Made by a program: the position numbers and the translations under genes. From the NCBI RefSeq assembly GCF_021395205.1, contig NZ_JAJVCS010000004.1:124001-188000 (forward strand): a stretch of 64,000 nt of DNA. Direction: 5' to 3'. The notes beneath the pieces are model-generated. The model was not told the origin of the DNA, did not search any database, and saw nothing but the letters and a program-made list of their open reading frames with translations. Shown here piece by piece: positions 25,233 to 33,457 of the stretch. Origin of the DNA: Polynucleobacter sp. IMCC 30228 (GTDB lineage Bacteria; Pseudomonadota; Gammaproteobacteria; Burkholderiales; Burkholderiaceae). Position 1 is the first letter of the stretch. Every line of letters begins with the position of its first letter.

Positions 25233-25895
25233 ATGGATCTAAGTCAGCTTAAAAAGCGTAGTACTGCAGAGATTGCTAAACGCATCGTCGCAGACATACC
25301 CGATGGCGCAACGGTGAATTTAGGGATTGGTCAGCCAATGACTATTTCCAATTATTTACCGCCTGATCGCGAAATTATTTTGCATAGCGAAAATGGTTTG
25401 CTGGGTATGGGGCCTTTAGCTGTAGGCGAACAAATAGACGAAGAAATTGTTAATGCGGGTAAACAACCTGTCACGATGCTGCCTGGCGCATCATTGTTTC
25501 ATCATGCTGATTCATTCGCCATGATTCGCGGAGGGCACATTGATATTTGTGTTTTAGGCGGCTTTCAGGTTTCAGTAGTAGGTGACTTAGCTAATTGGCG
25601 TACTGGCGATCCCAAGGCCATTCCAGCAGTAGGTGGAGCGATGGATTTAGCTTTAGGGGCAAAAAAATTATTTGTGATGATGGAACATCTGACTAAATCA
25701 GGTGTATCTAAGATTGTTAATACTTGTACCTACCCCATTACAGGGCTAGCCGTGGTTGATTGTATTTATACTGATTTAGCAACAATTTTAGTTACCCCAA
25801 GTGGGCTTGTTGCACTCGATTGGGTGGACGGTTTAAGCTTTGAGCAGTTGCGTGAACTCAGTGGAGTTGAGCTACGCAATGGCAAAAGCAGTTAA
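25233..25895 (+). CDS. CoA transferase subunit B (family I, ScoB/PcaJ-like)
   Basis: This 220-residue beta subunit starts at ATG 25233 (MDLSQLKKRSTAEIAKRIV); the open frame upstream overlaps subunit A and has no family match. It contains VNLGIGQPMTISNYL and the catalytic glutamate E53 in LHSENGLLGMG, which forms the glutamyl-CoA thioester intermediate, then GGHIDICVLGGFQV and the TKSGVSKIVNTCTYPITG region. Length and motifs match ScoB/PcaJ/AtoA. It is separated from subunit A by 31 bases and is clearly co-transcribed with it. Confidence 0.92.
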   Translation: MDLSQLKKRSTAEIAKRIVADIPDGATVNLGIGQPMTISNYLPPDREIILHSENGLLGMGPLAVGEQIDEEIVNAGKQPVTMLPGASLFHHADSFAMIRGGHIDICVLGGFQVSVVGDLANWRTGDPKAIPAVGGAMDLALGAKKLFVMMEHLTKSGVSKIVNTCTYPITGLAVVDCIYTDLATILVTPSGLVALDWVDGLSFEQLRELSGVELRNGKSS

Positions 25896-25931
25896 GTTGA
25901 TGCAGATCAGAAGAGCGCGGCAGATTACATC

Positions 25932-26927
25932 ATGAGACAAGAATATCGTTTTATATCCCTATTTACTTCGGGACTGGCTACTTTACTGGTCTTATGCGGT
26001 ACTGCGGTATTCGCGGCGACCGATAACTCGACCTATCCATCGAAAACCATACGCTTGATTGTCGGGTTTTCTCCTGGCGGAGCAGCGGATACGGTAGGGC
26101 GCTCGTTAGCAGAAAATTTATCGTTACGCCTAGGTCAATCAGTCATTGTTGAAAACCGTGCAGGGGCCAATGGCAATATCGCTGCAGAATTAGTCGCGCG
26201 TTCAGCGCCTGATGGCTATGTTTTATATTTTCCTTCGATTGGCCAAGCAGTCAATGCTTCGCTGTATAAGAATCTCAATTACGATCCGATTAAAGACTTT
26301 ACGGCAATTGGTAGCGTTTTTTCGGCGCCTAATATGTTCGTGGTGCCGATGAGTTCGCCCTATAAGACAGTGGGCGAGCTCATTACCGCAGCTAAAGCAA
26401 GCCCAGGCAAACTCACTTTTGCTTCTAGCGGTAATGGCACCTCAGTCCATTTATCGGCTGAACTTTTCATGAAAATGGCCAATATTGATTTAGTCCATAT
26501 TCCCTACAAAGGAACTGGTAGTGCAATGGCCGATATTATTTCGGGGCAAGTAGATATGGCTTTCCCGAATTTACCCAGTGCATTACCGCAAGTGAAGGCT
26601 GGAAATTTACGGGCTTTGGGTGTTACTACCGCCAAGCGCTCCCCTGCAGCCCCCAATGTACCCACCATTGCAGAAGCAGGTGTACCTGGGTATGACATGG
26701 GCACATGGTATGGCTTAGTGGGTCCAGCGGGCTTGCCAGTAGAGATTCGGAATCGTTTAAATAAAGAACTACAACTGATTTTGGCTGATCCTAAATTTAA
26801 AGATAAATTAATTGCGCAAGGAGCTGATCCAATGCCAGGCACTCCAGAACAATTTACCCGCTTTATTTCCAGTGAAGTTGAGCGCTGGCGCAAGTTAATA
26901 GTGCAATCGAAAATTACCATTGAATAA
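25932..26927 (+). CDS. Bug-family (TctC-type) receptor
   Basis: This 331-residue receptor has a signal peptide ending near VFA-AT and the Bug motifs YPSKTIRLIVGFSPGGAADT, VENRAGANGNIAAELVARSA and LVHIPYKGTGSAMADIISGQ. It lies 36 bases after CoA transferase subunit B and 26 bases before the thiolase-like gene, inside the operon, which ties its ligand to the substrate of those enzymes. As for the other three Bug genes here, no TctA or TctB permease is present in the window. Confidence 0.93.
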   Translation: MRQEYRFISLFTSGLATLLVLCGTAVFAATDNSTYPSKTIRLIVGFSPGGAADTVGRSLAENLSLRLGQSVIVENRAGANGNIAAELVARSAPDGYVLYFPSIGQAVNASLYKNLNYDPIKDFTAIGSVFSAPNMFVVPMSSPYKTVGELITAAKASPGKLTFASSGNGTSVHLSAELFMKMANIDLVHIPYKGTGSAMADIISGQVDMAFPNLPSALPQVKAGNLRALGVTTAKRSPAAPNVPTIAEAGVPGYDMGTWYGLVGPAGLPVEIRNRLNKELQLILADPKFKDKLIAQGADPMPGTPEQFTRFISSEVERWRKLIVQSKITIE

Positions 26928-26953
26928 TTGCGCTGGTCCGCTAGGAATTACGA

Positions 26954-28126
26954 ATGTCATCTAAATCAAACGCCTGCATTGTAGGTATTTATGAACACCC
27001 ACTACGGGTAGCGCCTAATCATACGGTGGCGCAATTGCATGCTGAGGTAGCTCGAGGTGCGCTATTAGATGCAGGCTTAAGCTTAAATGATGTTGATGGC
27101 TACTTTTGTGCTGGCGATGCTCCAGGAATGGGCCCAGTGTCGATGGTCGATTATTTGGGCTTAAAAAAGGTTAACTATCTTGATTCAAGCGATATTGGTG
27201 GCGCTTCTTATTTAGCGCATGTAAATCATGCTGCTCGCGCAATCGCCCAAGGGCAGTGTAAGGTTGCCTTGATTACCTTAGCAGGCCGGCCTAAATCAGA
27301 GGGATCGAGCGGTACACAGGTGCGCAGTCAACATGCATCTGCGCCCGACTTTGCTTTTGAAAAACCCTACTCACCAGCGCCATTAAATACGTATGCGATG
27401 TGTGCCATGCGCCATATGTTCGAATTTGGCACTACCAGCGAACAGCTGGCGTGGATTAAAGTAGCCGCTTCAGCGCATGCGCAACATAATCCCCATGCTT
27501 TACTGCGGGAAGTGCTAACGGTAGAAGATGTTTTAAGCTCGCCAATGATTGCTGATCCCTTGCACCGAGCCGATTGTTGTGTGGTAACCGATAGCGGCGG
27601 CGCAGTAATTGTGGTGCATCCCGATATCGCTAAGTCATTAAAGCGCCCAGTAGTACAAATGCTGGGTGCTGCTGAATCGGCCAAAGGACAAATGGGTGGC
27701 AAGGTCGATTTAACCTATTCTGGTGTAGCTTGGACTGGCCCTCGCGCGTTTGCAGAAGCCGGTATAACGCCAAAGCAAATTCGGTATGCCTCGATTTACG
27801 ATAGTTTTACTATCACCGTATTAATTCAGTTAGAAGATTTAGGTTTTTGTAAAAAAGGCGAAGGTGGTCGTTTTGTCGAGTACGGCCAGTTAATCGCTGG
27901 TAAAGGTTCGCTAGCTTTTAATACTGATGGTGGTGGCTTATGCAACAACCATCCAGCCAATCGAGGCGGTATGACGAAGATCATTGAGGCAGTGCGCCAA
28001 TTGCGCGGTGAAGCCCATCCGGCAGTGCAAATTCCGAATCTGGAATTTGCTTTAGCCTCTGGCATTGGCGGCGCTCTGGGAACGCGCCACGGCGCAGCCA
28101 CCTTAATTATGGGCAGAGTGTCATGA
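26954..28126 (+). CDS. Thiolase-fold protein of the SCP2/lipid-transfer branch, catalytic Cys absent
   Basis: This 390-residue thiolase-fold protein has the family layout (YEHPLRVAPNHTVAQLHAEV at the start; GGGLCNNHPANRGGM near 330 as the GHP-type motif; GGALGTRHGAATLIM at the end). Where active thiolases have a nucleophilic Cys (C-x-SG), it reads SSDIGGASY, so serine replaces it. Proteins of this branch pair with a DUF35 protein, whose gene follows here with a four-base overlap. The Ltp2-DUF35 pair of steroid degradation is a retro-aldolase, so a CoA-ester aldol cleavage is a better guess than thiolysis. That step remains inference. Confidence 0.85.
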   Translation: MSSKSNACIVGIYEHPLRVAPNHTVAQLHAEVARGALLDAGLSLNDVDGYFCAGDAPGMGPVSMVDYLGLKKVNYLDSSDIGGASYLAHVNHAARAIAQGQCKVALITLAGRPKSEGSSGTQVRSQHASAPDFAFEKPYSPAPLNTYAMCAMRHMFEFGTTSEQLAWIKVAASAHAQHNPHALLREVLTVEDVLSSPMIADPLHRADCCVVTDSGGAVIVVHPDIAKSLKRPVVQMLGAAESAKGQMGGKVDLTYSGVAWTGPRAFAEAGITPKQIRYASIYDSFTITVLIQLEDLGFCKKGEGGRFVEYGQLIAGKGSLAFNTDGGGLCNNHPANRGGMTKIIEAVRQLRGEAHPAVQIPNLEFALASGIGGALGTRHGAATLIMGRVS

Positions 28127-28524
28127 GCAATATTTTGAATGTACCCTTGCCAAGCCCAGTGATTAATGCCGAAAATAAGCCTTTTTGGGAGGCGGCTCAA
28201 GATGGGCGTTTACTACTAAAAATGTGCTCAGCTTGCAATGAACCCCATTTTTATCCGCGAACGATTTGTCCGCATTGTGGCAGTGATCAAACCCGTTGGG
28301 TTGAGTCGAGTGGTAAAGGCGAAATTTATTCGTTTACCGTCATGCGCCGTGGCGTAGAGGTACCATTTGCCATGGCTTATGTGACCTTAGAAGAGGGTAT
28401 CAAAATGCTAACGCATATTACCAATTGTGATTTTGATGCAATTTATATTGGTCAACCGGTTAAGGTGGTGATGCAAGAAACCCAAGAAGGTCAGAAAGTA
28501 CCGTTGTTTGAACCCATTGCCTGA
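28123..28524 (+). CDS. DUF35 OB-fold protein with zinc ribbon
   Basis: This 133-residue protein has an N-terminal rubredoxin-like zinc ribbon with C35, C38, C49 and C52 (CSACNEPHFYPRTICPHC) followed by an OB-fold (GKGEIYSFTVMRRGVEVPFA). DUF35 proteins bind acyl-CoA and act as partners of thiolase-like enzymes. It overlaps the thiolase-like gene by four bases, which supports a complex of the two products. The downstream methyltransferase gene starts inside its last codons. Confidence 0.93.
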   Translation: MSNILNVPLPSPVINAENKPFWEAAQDGRLLLKMCSACNEPHFYPRTICPHCGSDQTRWVESSGKGEIYSFTVMRRGVEVPFAMAYVTLEEGIKMLTHITNCDFDAIYIGQPVKVVMQETQEGQKVPLFEPIA

Positions 28525-29719
28525 TAAGTCTACCGTTACTTGGCTTGAGGGCGATCAAAGCCACTCGGCACTTTGGCATTCAGAAAATCGACTGCTGCCC
28601 CCTAAAAAAATGGTGCTGGCAGACGATACAATCCCCGCAGACGATGCGTATCGGCTAGCTTGTGAGGGGACTGCATTATTATGGCGGGGCGACTTTCAAA
28701 ATGCCCGGCAACTTTTACAAGCAATTGCGCGGCGCATTGATCGCCCACGGAAGAAAAAACGTGTTTCCAAAAAGAATGTGCAGGAGAAGCTGCATGACAA
28801 ATTGCCAGTTGCAATAACAAATGATGTATTTAATCTGCATCGCCTAGCGCAATCACAGCGTGCGAGAACTTTAGGTCAGATCATAATTCGGGTTGACCCA
28901 AATCACCAGATTGCATTACGCCGAGCACCATTAGTTGCAGAAGCTTGCTTTGAGGCTTTCGGGGAAATCAATGCGTCTTACCTCATTTCCTTACGCGAAT
29001 TATTGGGTTTAGTAGGTGCCCATGAATGGCGTAAAAAAGGGGTAGTAATTAAGGCTTTAGACGCCAATGGCACGCAACGTATTTATCCCCATTACGGTGT
29101 TTTTTCCCCGATTCGCGGTGAATATCTTGAGTTGGTGGCAAATGCTGTGCTACCAAAAGCGCTTAGCTTGAATTCCACAGCATTCGATATTGGTACAGGA
29201 ACGGGCGTGCTCGCTGCCATTTTGGCAAAGCGTGGCATTGAAAAAATTATTGCCACTGAGATTGATGCGCGTGCCTTAATCTGCGCACAAGAAAATCTCT
29301 TACAGTTGGGCTTAAGCGAGCAGGTGACCGTAGCTGAGTACGATTTATTTCCGCCAAGTAAAGCAGCCCTCATCGTTTGTAATCCGCCGTGGATTCCAGC
29401 ACGCCCGAGTTCTGCATTAGAGCGCGCTATTTACGATCCCGATAGTCAAATGTTACGCGTGTTTATCAATGGCTTAGCTGCGCATTTAGAAACAAATGGC
29501 GAAGGGTGGTTGATTCTTTCCGATATAGCTGAACACTTAGGTTTACGCTCGCAGGCAGAGTTAATGACGTGGATTGAAAATGCAGGCTTAGTGGTTCTGG
29601 GAAAAGAATCCATCAAGCCACGTCATCCCAAGATAAGTGACGCAACAGATCCGCTACATGCTGCGCGCTCTGCTGAGATCACTAATTTGTGGCGCTTGGG
29701 AGTATTGACTAAACCTTAG
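28508..29719 (+). CDS. Class I SAM-dependent methyltransferase (NPPW motif)
   Basis: This 403-residue protein has an N-terminal extension with AYRLACEGTALLWRGDFQNA (~46-65), then a Rossmann methyltransferase domain: SAM motif FDIGTGTGVLAAILAKRG (~222-239), IIATEIDARALICAQENL and the catalytic CNPPWIPARP motif. The NPPW/Y signature is found in N-methyltransferases acting on glutamine, adenine or guanine (PrmC, RlmG and relatives). It begins at TTG 28508 inside the DUF35 gene; residues before the first ATG (28607) look like conserved coding sequence, so the TTG is kept. A link to the preceding catabolic genes is not evident; it may simply be co-transcribed. Confidence 0.85.
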   Translation: MNPLPDKSTVTWLEGDQSHSALWHSENRLLPPKKMVLADDTIPADDAYRLACEGTALLWRGDFQNARQLLQAIARRIDRPRKKKRVSKKNVQEKLHDKLPVAITNDVFNLHRLAQSQRARTLGQIIIRVDPNHQIALRRAPLVAEACFEAFGEINASYLISLRELLGLVGAHEWRKKGVVIKALDANGTQRIYPHYGVFSPIRGEYLELVANAVLPKALSLNSTAFDIGTGTGVLAAILAKRGIEKIIATEIDARALICAQENLLQLGLSEQVTVAEYDLFPPSKAALIVCNPPWIPARPSSALERAIYDPDSQMLRVFINGLAAHLETNGEGWLILSDIAEHLGLRSQAELMTWIENAGLVVLGKESIKPRHPKISDATDPLHAARSAEITNLWRLGVLTKP

Positions 29720-29756
29720 GCGTCAACTGTTTTCATGAGTCAAGCTAGCAAATGCT

Positions 29757-31019
29757 TTAGGGGCAACTCATGGCTTGTGTTGCTCCAAATACAACTGAGC
29801 TAAATCCTCCAGTACAGGCATACGAGTCATTGTAAGGATCCTTAGCTGGTGAATAGTCTGCATTTAGGACCCAAGTCATAATTCCATTTTTACCATTTAG
29901 TGGCGCTTTATTAATCTCGGCGGCTAGTGCACTGAGAATAGTTTGATCGCTGTAAGCGGCAGACGAAGGTGGTTGCCAGATCGTATAAGTTCCAGCCGCA
30001 CCGCGAATCGAAGGTAAGCCAATGGCATATTGAGTAGTGCTCGGAATACATAAAGGCGTGCCAGTAGAGCCTGCACAACTTGTTTTGATTAGATTATTAA
30101 ATGCAGTTGCTAGCTGACCAATAATACAGGTTTGGGTTTCAGCACACTGGCCGATATTAACTGCACCCGGCCCAGTGTTATAGGCCTGAGCAAAAATATA
30201 GTCCACATTACCGCTGGCTATAGCAGCGCCGTAGTCGTTAGAGGTGCTCCCCGAGCTTAAATATAATGCCGAGCTAACTCCTGTAACTCCATTTGGAGCA
30301 GCTGGATCTACGTTAGGCGCATTCCAAGGTGCAGCTTGCACAGGTCCCGCAATGGGTTGCGGCGCAATTGAAACTAAGAACCCAGCCTGCTTAAAGCCAG
30401 CTGCTAAGGCTGAAATGGTCGCTGCACTAATGCCATTCTCTAAATCTAAATCAACCCCTACTACTTGATTTGCTTTGGGGAGCGTAGCATTAAGCGCTTT
30501 AATTCCTGCACTAACATTGCTCACTACCGTTGCGGTATTGCTGAGGGTTGCGCTCGAGCCATTTTGACCGCCAATGCTAATAAAAGTTTTTGATCCCACA
30601 CTTTGTTTTGGTGCCGCGCTTGTAATAGCGCTGATTAGCGCAGAATCTAAGACCGGAGAAGTTAAGCCAGACTGCACAAATGCATAAATCAGAATGTCGG
30701 GTGCAGCAAACCCCGCAGTTGGAATCCCTGCAAATGTATTTGCAAATGCATCAACGTAAGCTACGCGCAGAATTGAGCCTGCGGGAACTGATGAGAAGGA
30801 GTTCCCCACTTTATCGATTGCTGCCATGGTTGGGGATATCGAAGTGCGAGCACTAGTATTAGAACTGGCTACACTCGCAGCAGGCGCAACAGCACTAGCG
30901 GAAGTCACTCCAGTACCCGTGCCACCAGAGGCCACATCATTGCCACCACCGCACGAAGCTAAAACGATGACGGCAGAAACGCACATAGTCATTTTTTTGA
31001 GGATGGGCAGCATAGTCAA
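29757..31019 (-). CDS. GH18-family chitinase-like lipoprotein
   Basis: This 420-residue protein has a lipoprotein signal (VLASC, lipidated C23), a Gly/Ser/Thr/Ala linker to about 62, then a GH18 TIM barrel. Motifs are ISIGGQNGSS (SxGG, ~148-156), VVGVDLDLENG with D190, D192 and the acid E194 (DxDxE), FAQAYNT and IMTWVLNADY near the end. GH18 enzymes cut chitin through substrate-assisted catalysis; the AVLN-type variation means weak or different activity cannot be excluded. It follows the GH19 gene by 96 bases on the same strand. Its linker is shared with that protein. The barrel is probably on the outer membrane surface, since Gly follows the lipid Cys. Confidence 0.8.
   Translation of the reverse strand: MTMLPILKKMTMCVSAVIVLASCGGGNDVASGGTGTGVTSASAVAPAASVASSNTSARTSISPTMAAIDKVGNSFSSVPAGSILRVAYVDAFANTFAGIPTAGFAAPDILIYAFVQSGLTSPVLDSALISAITSAAPKQSVGSKTFISIGGQNGSSATLSNTATVVSNVSAGIKALNATLPKANQVVGVDLDLENGISAATISALAAGFKQAGFLVSIAPQPIAGPVQAAPWNAPNVDPAAPNGVTGVSSALYLSSGSTSNDYGAAIASGNVDYIFAQAYNTGPGAVNIGQCAETQTCIIGQLATAFNNLIKTSCAGSTGTPLCIPSTTQYAIGLPSIRGAAGTYTIWQPPSSAAYSDQTILSALAAEINKAPLNGKNGIMTWVLNADYSPAKDPYNDSYACTGGFSSVVFGATQAMSCP
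30888..30959 (-). repeat. Shared lipoprotein anchor module, copy in GH18 gene
   Basis: These 72 bases encode residues 21-44 of the GH18 lipoprotein (ASCGGGNDVA onward to TSASAV). They give exactly the same 24 residues as 32349-32420 in the GH19 gene. Eleven of 72 bases differ and all eleven changes are synonymous. Confidence 0.9.
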
Positions 31020-31061
31020 TTTCCTATTAAAAGAGAAGCACTATTTATGCTGAAACCCCGA

Positions 31062-31093
31062 AACAGTCGCACTGTATATTCAGCACGACTGTT
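31062..31093. repeat. Inverted repeat between the GH19 and GH18 genes
   Basis: AACAGTCG at 31062-31069 and CGACTGTT at 31086-31093 form a perfect eight-base inverted repeat with a 16-base spacer. It lies in the 96-base gap after the GH19 stop and 43 bases before the GH18 start. No T-run follows, so it is more likely an operator or RNA processing structure than an intrinsic terminator. Confidence 0.4.
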
Positions 31094-31115
31094 GAGATGA
31101 GGAGGCGCTAAGTTT

Positions 31116-32474
31116 TTAACTGGGATTTGTTAAAGCACATGTCCCAGCCCCAACATTGATGACGATTGATGCTTTAGTATTAGGCCGAAAATTAGCCGCG
31201 GGCAGGGGCAAGCTGCTACAGAGGGTTCCCGCTGCGCCATTAGTTGGGTTTGAAGTGGTCACATCGACAGCACTTCCATAAGTACCGATACTAATTCTGG
31301 GAATGACTACTTGCGCTGCAGTGCTGGGAAATGCACTATTTAAACCACTACTAACCAGAGGCAGTTTAGCTGCTGTAGTGCCAACGGTAACTGTTGCGCC
31401 TGGCGCAATTGCAATATTCCCTGCGCCGATATAGTAATACGCACTATAGTCAGGCGCCTGAAGAATGACGGAAGCATAGGTGCTCCCAGTATTTTGAATG
31501 GTCATTGTAAAAGCTGCGGGAGCCGCGCCGGCTGTACAAGCCACACCAATTGTGCCATCTGCTGCTGAACTATAGCCCGAAACCAGTTGCACTCCCGCCG
31601 CCTTGGCAATGGTAGGAAGATAGCTGATAAATTTAGCTATCCGATCGTTTCTTTCGGCAATAGCCGTGGCTCCTCCTGCTGGGTTTGGGCCACATTCAAT
31701 GCCCCCATTAATAACTTTAATAGATTGCCCAAAAGGATCACTTGCAGCATAAGTGCTGGAAGCGGCTTTAAATCCATCAACTGGGCGAAGTGCTTGGAGT
31801 CCCGTTGAGTCATCCGACCAAAACCAGACTGCTGAGTCAAATAAAAGATTATTAGTAAAGTTTGGCGCACCACTTCCTAAAATTTTATCCGGGTTTGCAT
31901 AGACCCCATTACCTGTGTCATATACCTTATAGTTATAGTCATGCGAAATTTGTAGAGCTCCTCTGCCATAGTAGCAATTTGTACCGGTTCCACCATAGGG
32001 AACTTGGCAACCAGCATAGCTACCAGAAAATACCCCTTGTCCATTTGTACTCCAATTGGTGGGGGATCCTGGGCTGTAGCCACCTAATTCAGTCATATAT
32101 ACAAAAAGACCCGATTCATGAGCTGCATTGGCCAAGAACCCAGCAAAATTATAAACTTGCTGAACAGAATCTTGCCCGGCAAATACGTTATGGAAGGCTA
32201 GCGCATCGGATAGCGATTGCGCAGTGTACCCAGCAGGATTACTCGGAAATATTTGTTGGTAAGCCTGCATTACCCACGCTGGTGTTGGGTCGCCAATCTT
32301 ATCCATCGCCGCCTTAGTGGCAGTGACGGAGGTTGGTGCAGTATTAGTCACCGCACTAGCGGAGGTCACTCCAGTACCCGTGCCACCGGAAGCGACATCA
32401 TTACCGCCACCACAAGAGGCTAAAGTTATTACAGCGGTAGCGCAGATAAAAAGACGTTTTATTAGAGTTTTCAT
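31116..32474 (-). CDS. GH19-family chitinase lipoprotein
   Basis: This 452-residue protein has a lipobox (TLASC, lipidated C21), a short linker, and a GH19 domain at ~55-290. Visible motifs are ANAAHESGLFVYMTELGGY with catalytic E120 and likely second acid E129, and YYGRGALQISHDYNYKVY (168-185), the substrate-binding signature of GH19. GH19 enzymes cleave chitin with inversion of configuration. A C-terminal Ser/Thr/Ala-rich domain (~300-452, MTIQNTGSTYASVILQAPDY) has a beta-sandwich look and is not recognised. It is encoded before the GH18 lipoprotein and after a small barrel protein, all on the minus strand. Confidence 0.88.
   Translation of the reverse strand: MKTLIKRLFICATAVITLASCGGGNDVASGGTGTGVTSASAVTNTAPTSVTATKAAMDKIGDPTPAWVMQAYQQIFPSNPAGYTAQSLSDALAFHNVFAGQDSVQQVYNFAGFLANAAHESGLFVYMTELGGYSPGSPTNWSTNGQGVFSGSYAGCQVPYGGTGTNCYYGRGALQISHDYNYKVYDTGNGVYANPDKILGSGAPNFTNNLLFDSAVWFWSDDSTGLQALRPVDGFKAASSTYAASDPFGQSIKVINGGIECGPNPAGGATAIAERNDRIAKFISYLPTIAKAAGVQLVSGYSSAADGTIGVACTAGAAPAAFTMTIQNTGSTYASVILQAPDYSAYYYIGAGNIAIAPGATVTVGTTAAKLPLVSSGLNSAFPSTAAQVVIPRISIGTYGSAVDVTTSNPTNGAAGTLCSSLPLPAANFRPNTKASIVINVGAGTCALTNPS
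32349..32420 (-). repeat. Shared lipoprotein anchor module, copy in GH19 gene
   Basis: These 72 bases encode residues 19-42 of the GH19 lipoprotein, identical at the protein level to residues 21-44 of the GH18 lipoprotein. The nucleotide copies are 61/72 identical and differ only at synonymous positions. Confidence 0.9.
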
Positions 32475-32589
32475 TTGGATTGATCTCGTTTAATGGATGC
32501 TTTTTAAGTTTAAAGGACTGATTGGATCTTACTCCAGCAATAAAGTAGGAAAAACGGTAATAGTGCCGGTTTAAATAAAAATTATTAAA

Positions 32590-33231
32590 TTAGAATTTAT
32601 AACCTACCCCAACAAGGGCATTGGTTGCATTAATACTAACGGTACCAGTCGCATTGCTAGCTAAGTTTTGGTTGCCGTAGCTGGTATAGTTAATTTCACC
32701 AAAGCCATACCAATTACCCGTAATAATTTGACGATACCCTAGACCCAAAGAATAGCCAGTAAAGGTATCGGTTTGTTCAGCCTTATATTGGGCACTAGCA
32801 TAGCCAATTTTGGCGTAGGCTAATTTTTCTTTATCAATAGCCCAAGCTGGTGAGATAAAAATATTATAAGAATTTTGTTTTTTCACGCCTTGCTGCTCAG
32901 TGTATTTAGCGCTGGGAATGGTTACGCTGTAATTAGTAGAAGGGCTCTCAATGGGAGAATACTCAGCGCCAATACCCAAGAGAAAGGCGTTCGTGATCGG
33001 AAAGTAATAGCCCGCTGCGACTGTGCCAGTAAAGTAATTGAGATTACTAGAAGAGACTGAATAGGTGTAGGGGGTGCCAGTAACAGTACCACCTGAAAAG
33101 CTCGGGGCAGAGGATTCATAACCAATACCAATTTGGCCATAAAACCCTTGAAAAACTGATTGTGCGAAAGCACTGGGTGCGATTAATGCGCTAGCCAGTG
33201 CTGTGGTGATGATGAGCTGTTTAGTTTTCAT
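32590..33231 (-). CDS. Small outer-membrane beta-barrel protein (OmpW/OprF-like size)
   Basis: This 213-residue protein has a signal peptide (cleavage at AFA-QS) and alternating strands ending in ALVGVGYKF, the aromatic C-terminus recognised by the BAM machinery. Segments such as GFYGQIGIGYESSAPSF and VAAGYYFPITNAFLLGIGAE suggest an eight-stranded barrel of the outer membrane protein beta-barrel family. It is first of the leftward set with the GH19 and GH18 lipoproteins (115-base gap). Eight-stranded barrels do not normally pass oligosaccharides, so a porin role for chitin fragments is doubtful. Confidence 0.75.
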   Translation of the reverse strand: MKTKQLIITTALASALIAPSAFAQSVFQGFYGQIGIGYESSAPSFSGGTVTGTPYTYSVSSSNLNYFTGTVAAGYYFPITNAFLLGIGAEYSPIESPSTNYSVTIPSAKYTEQQGVKKQNSYNIFISPAWAIDKEKLAYAKIGYASAQYKAEQTDTFTGYSLGLGYRQIITGNWYGFGEINYTSYGNQNLASNATGTVSINATNALVGVGYKF

Positions 33232-33430
33232 GGGGCCCCTGTTTTTTATTAATAAATTTGAATGTATGACAACATTAGCATTGGTACTTGATCAATTTAT
33301 TAAATACTAAACCCAATCATTTACCAATATAGTAGGGTTTTCCCTTACATCTCAGCAACTGGGCCAGGATTCGCCATAAATTAACTGCCCTATATATGCA
33401 TGTTAATCCTGCGCTCGCTAAATGAACTTA

Positions 33431-33450
33431 GTTTGATTTTTAAATCAAAC
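33431..33450. promoter_or_regulatory. Perfect 20-base palindrome, candidate Crp-family operator
   Basis: The sequence GTTTGATTTTTAAATCAAAC is a perfect inverted repeat with nine-base arms and a two-base centre. It contains TTGAT-N6-ATCAA, the half-site spacing used by Crp-type dimers. It is seven bases after the stop of the Crp-family regulator gene and 200 bases before the barrel gene. No T-run follows, arguing against an intrinsic terminator. Confidence 0.45.
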
Positions 33451-33457
33451 GAACGGT

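Noticed and set aside
31862..32317. A 151-codon plus-strand frame across the GH19 gene
   Set aside because: It is antisense to the catalytic GH19 motifs, rich in His/Tyr/Ser in a way typical of reverse reading, and has no family match.
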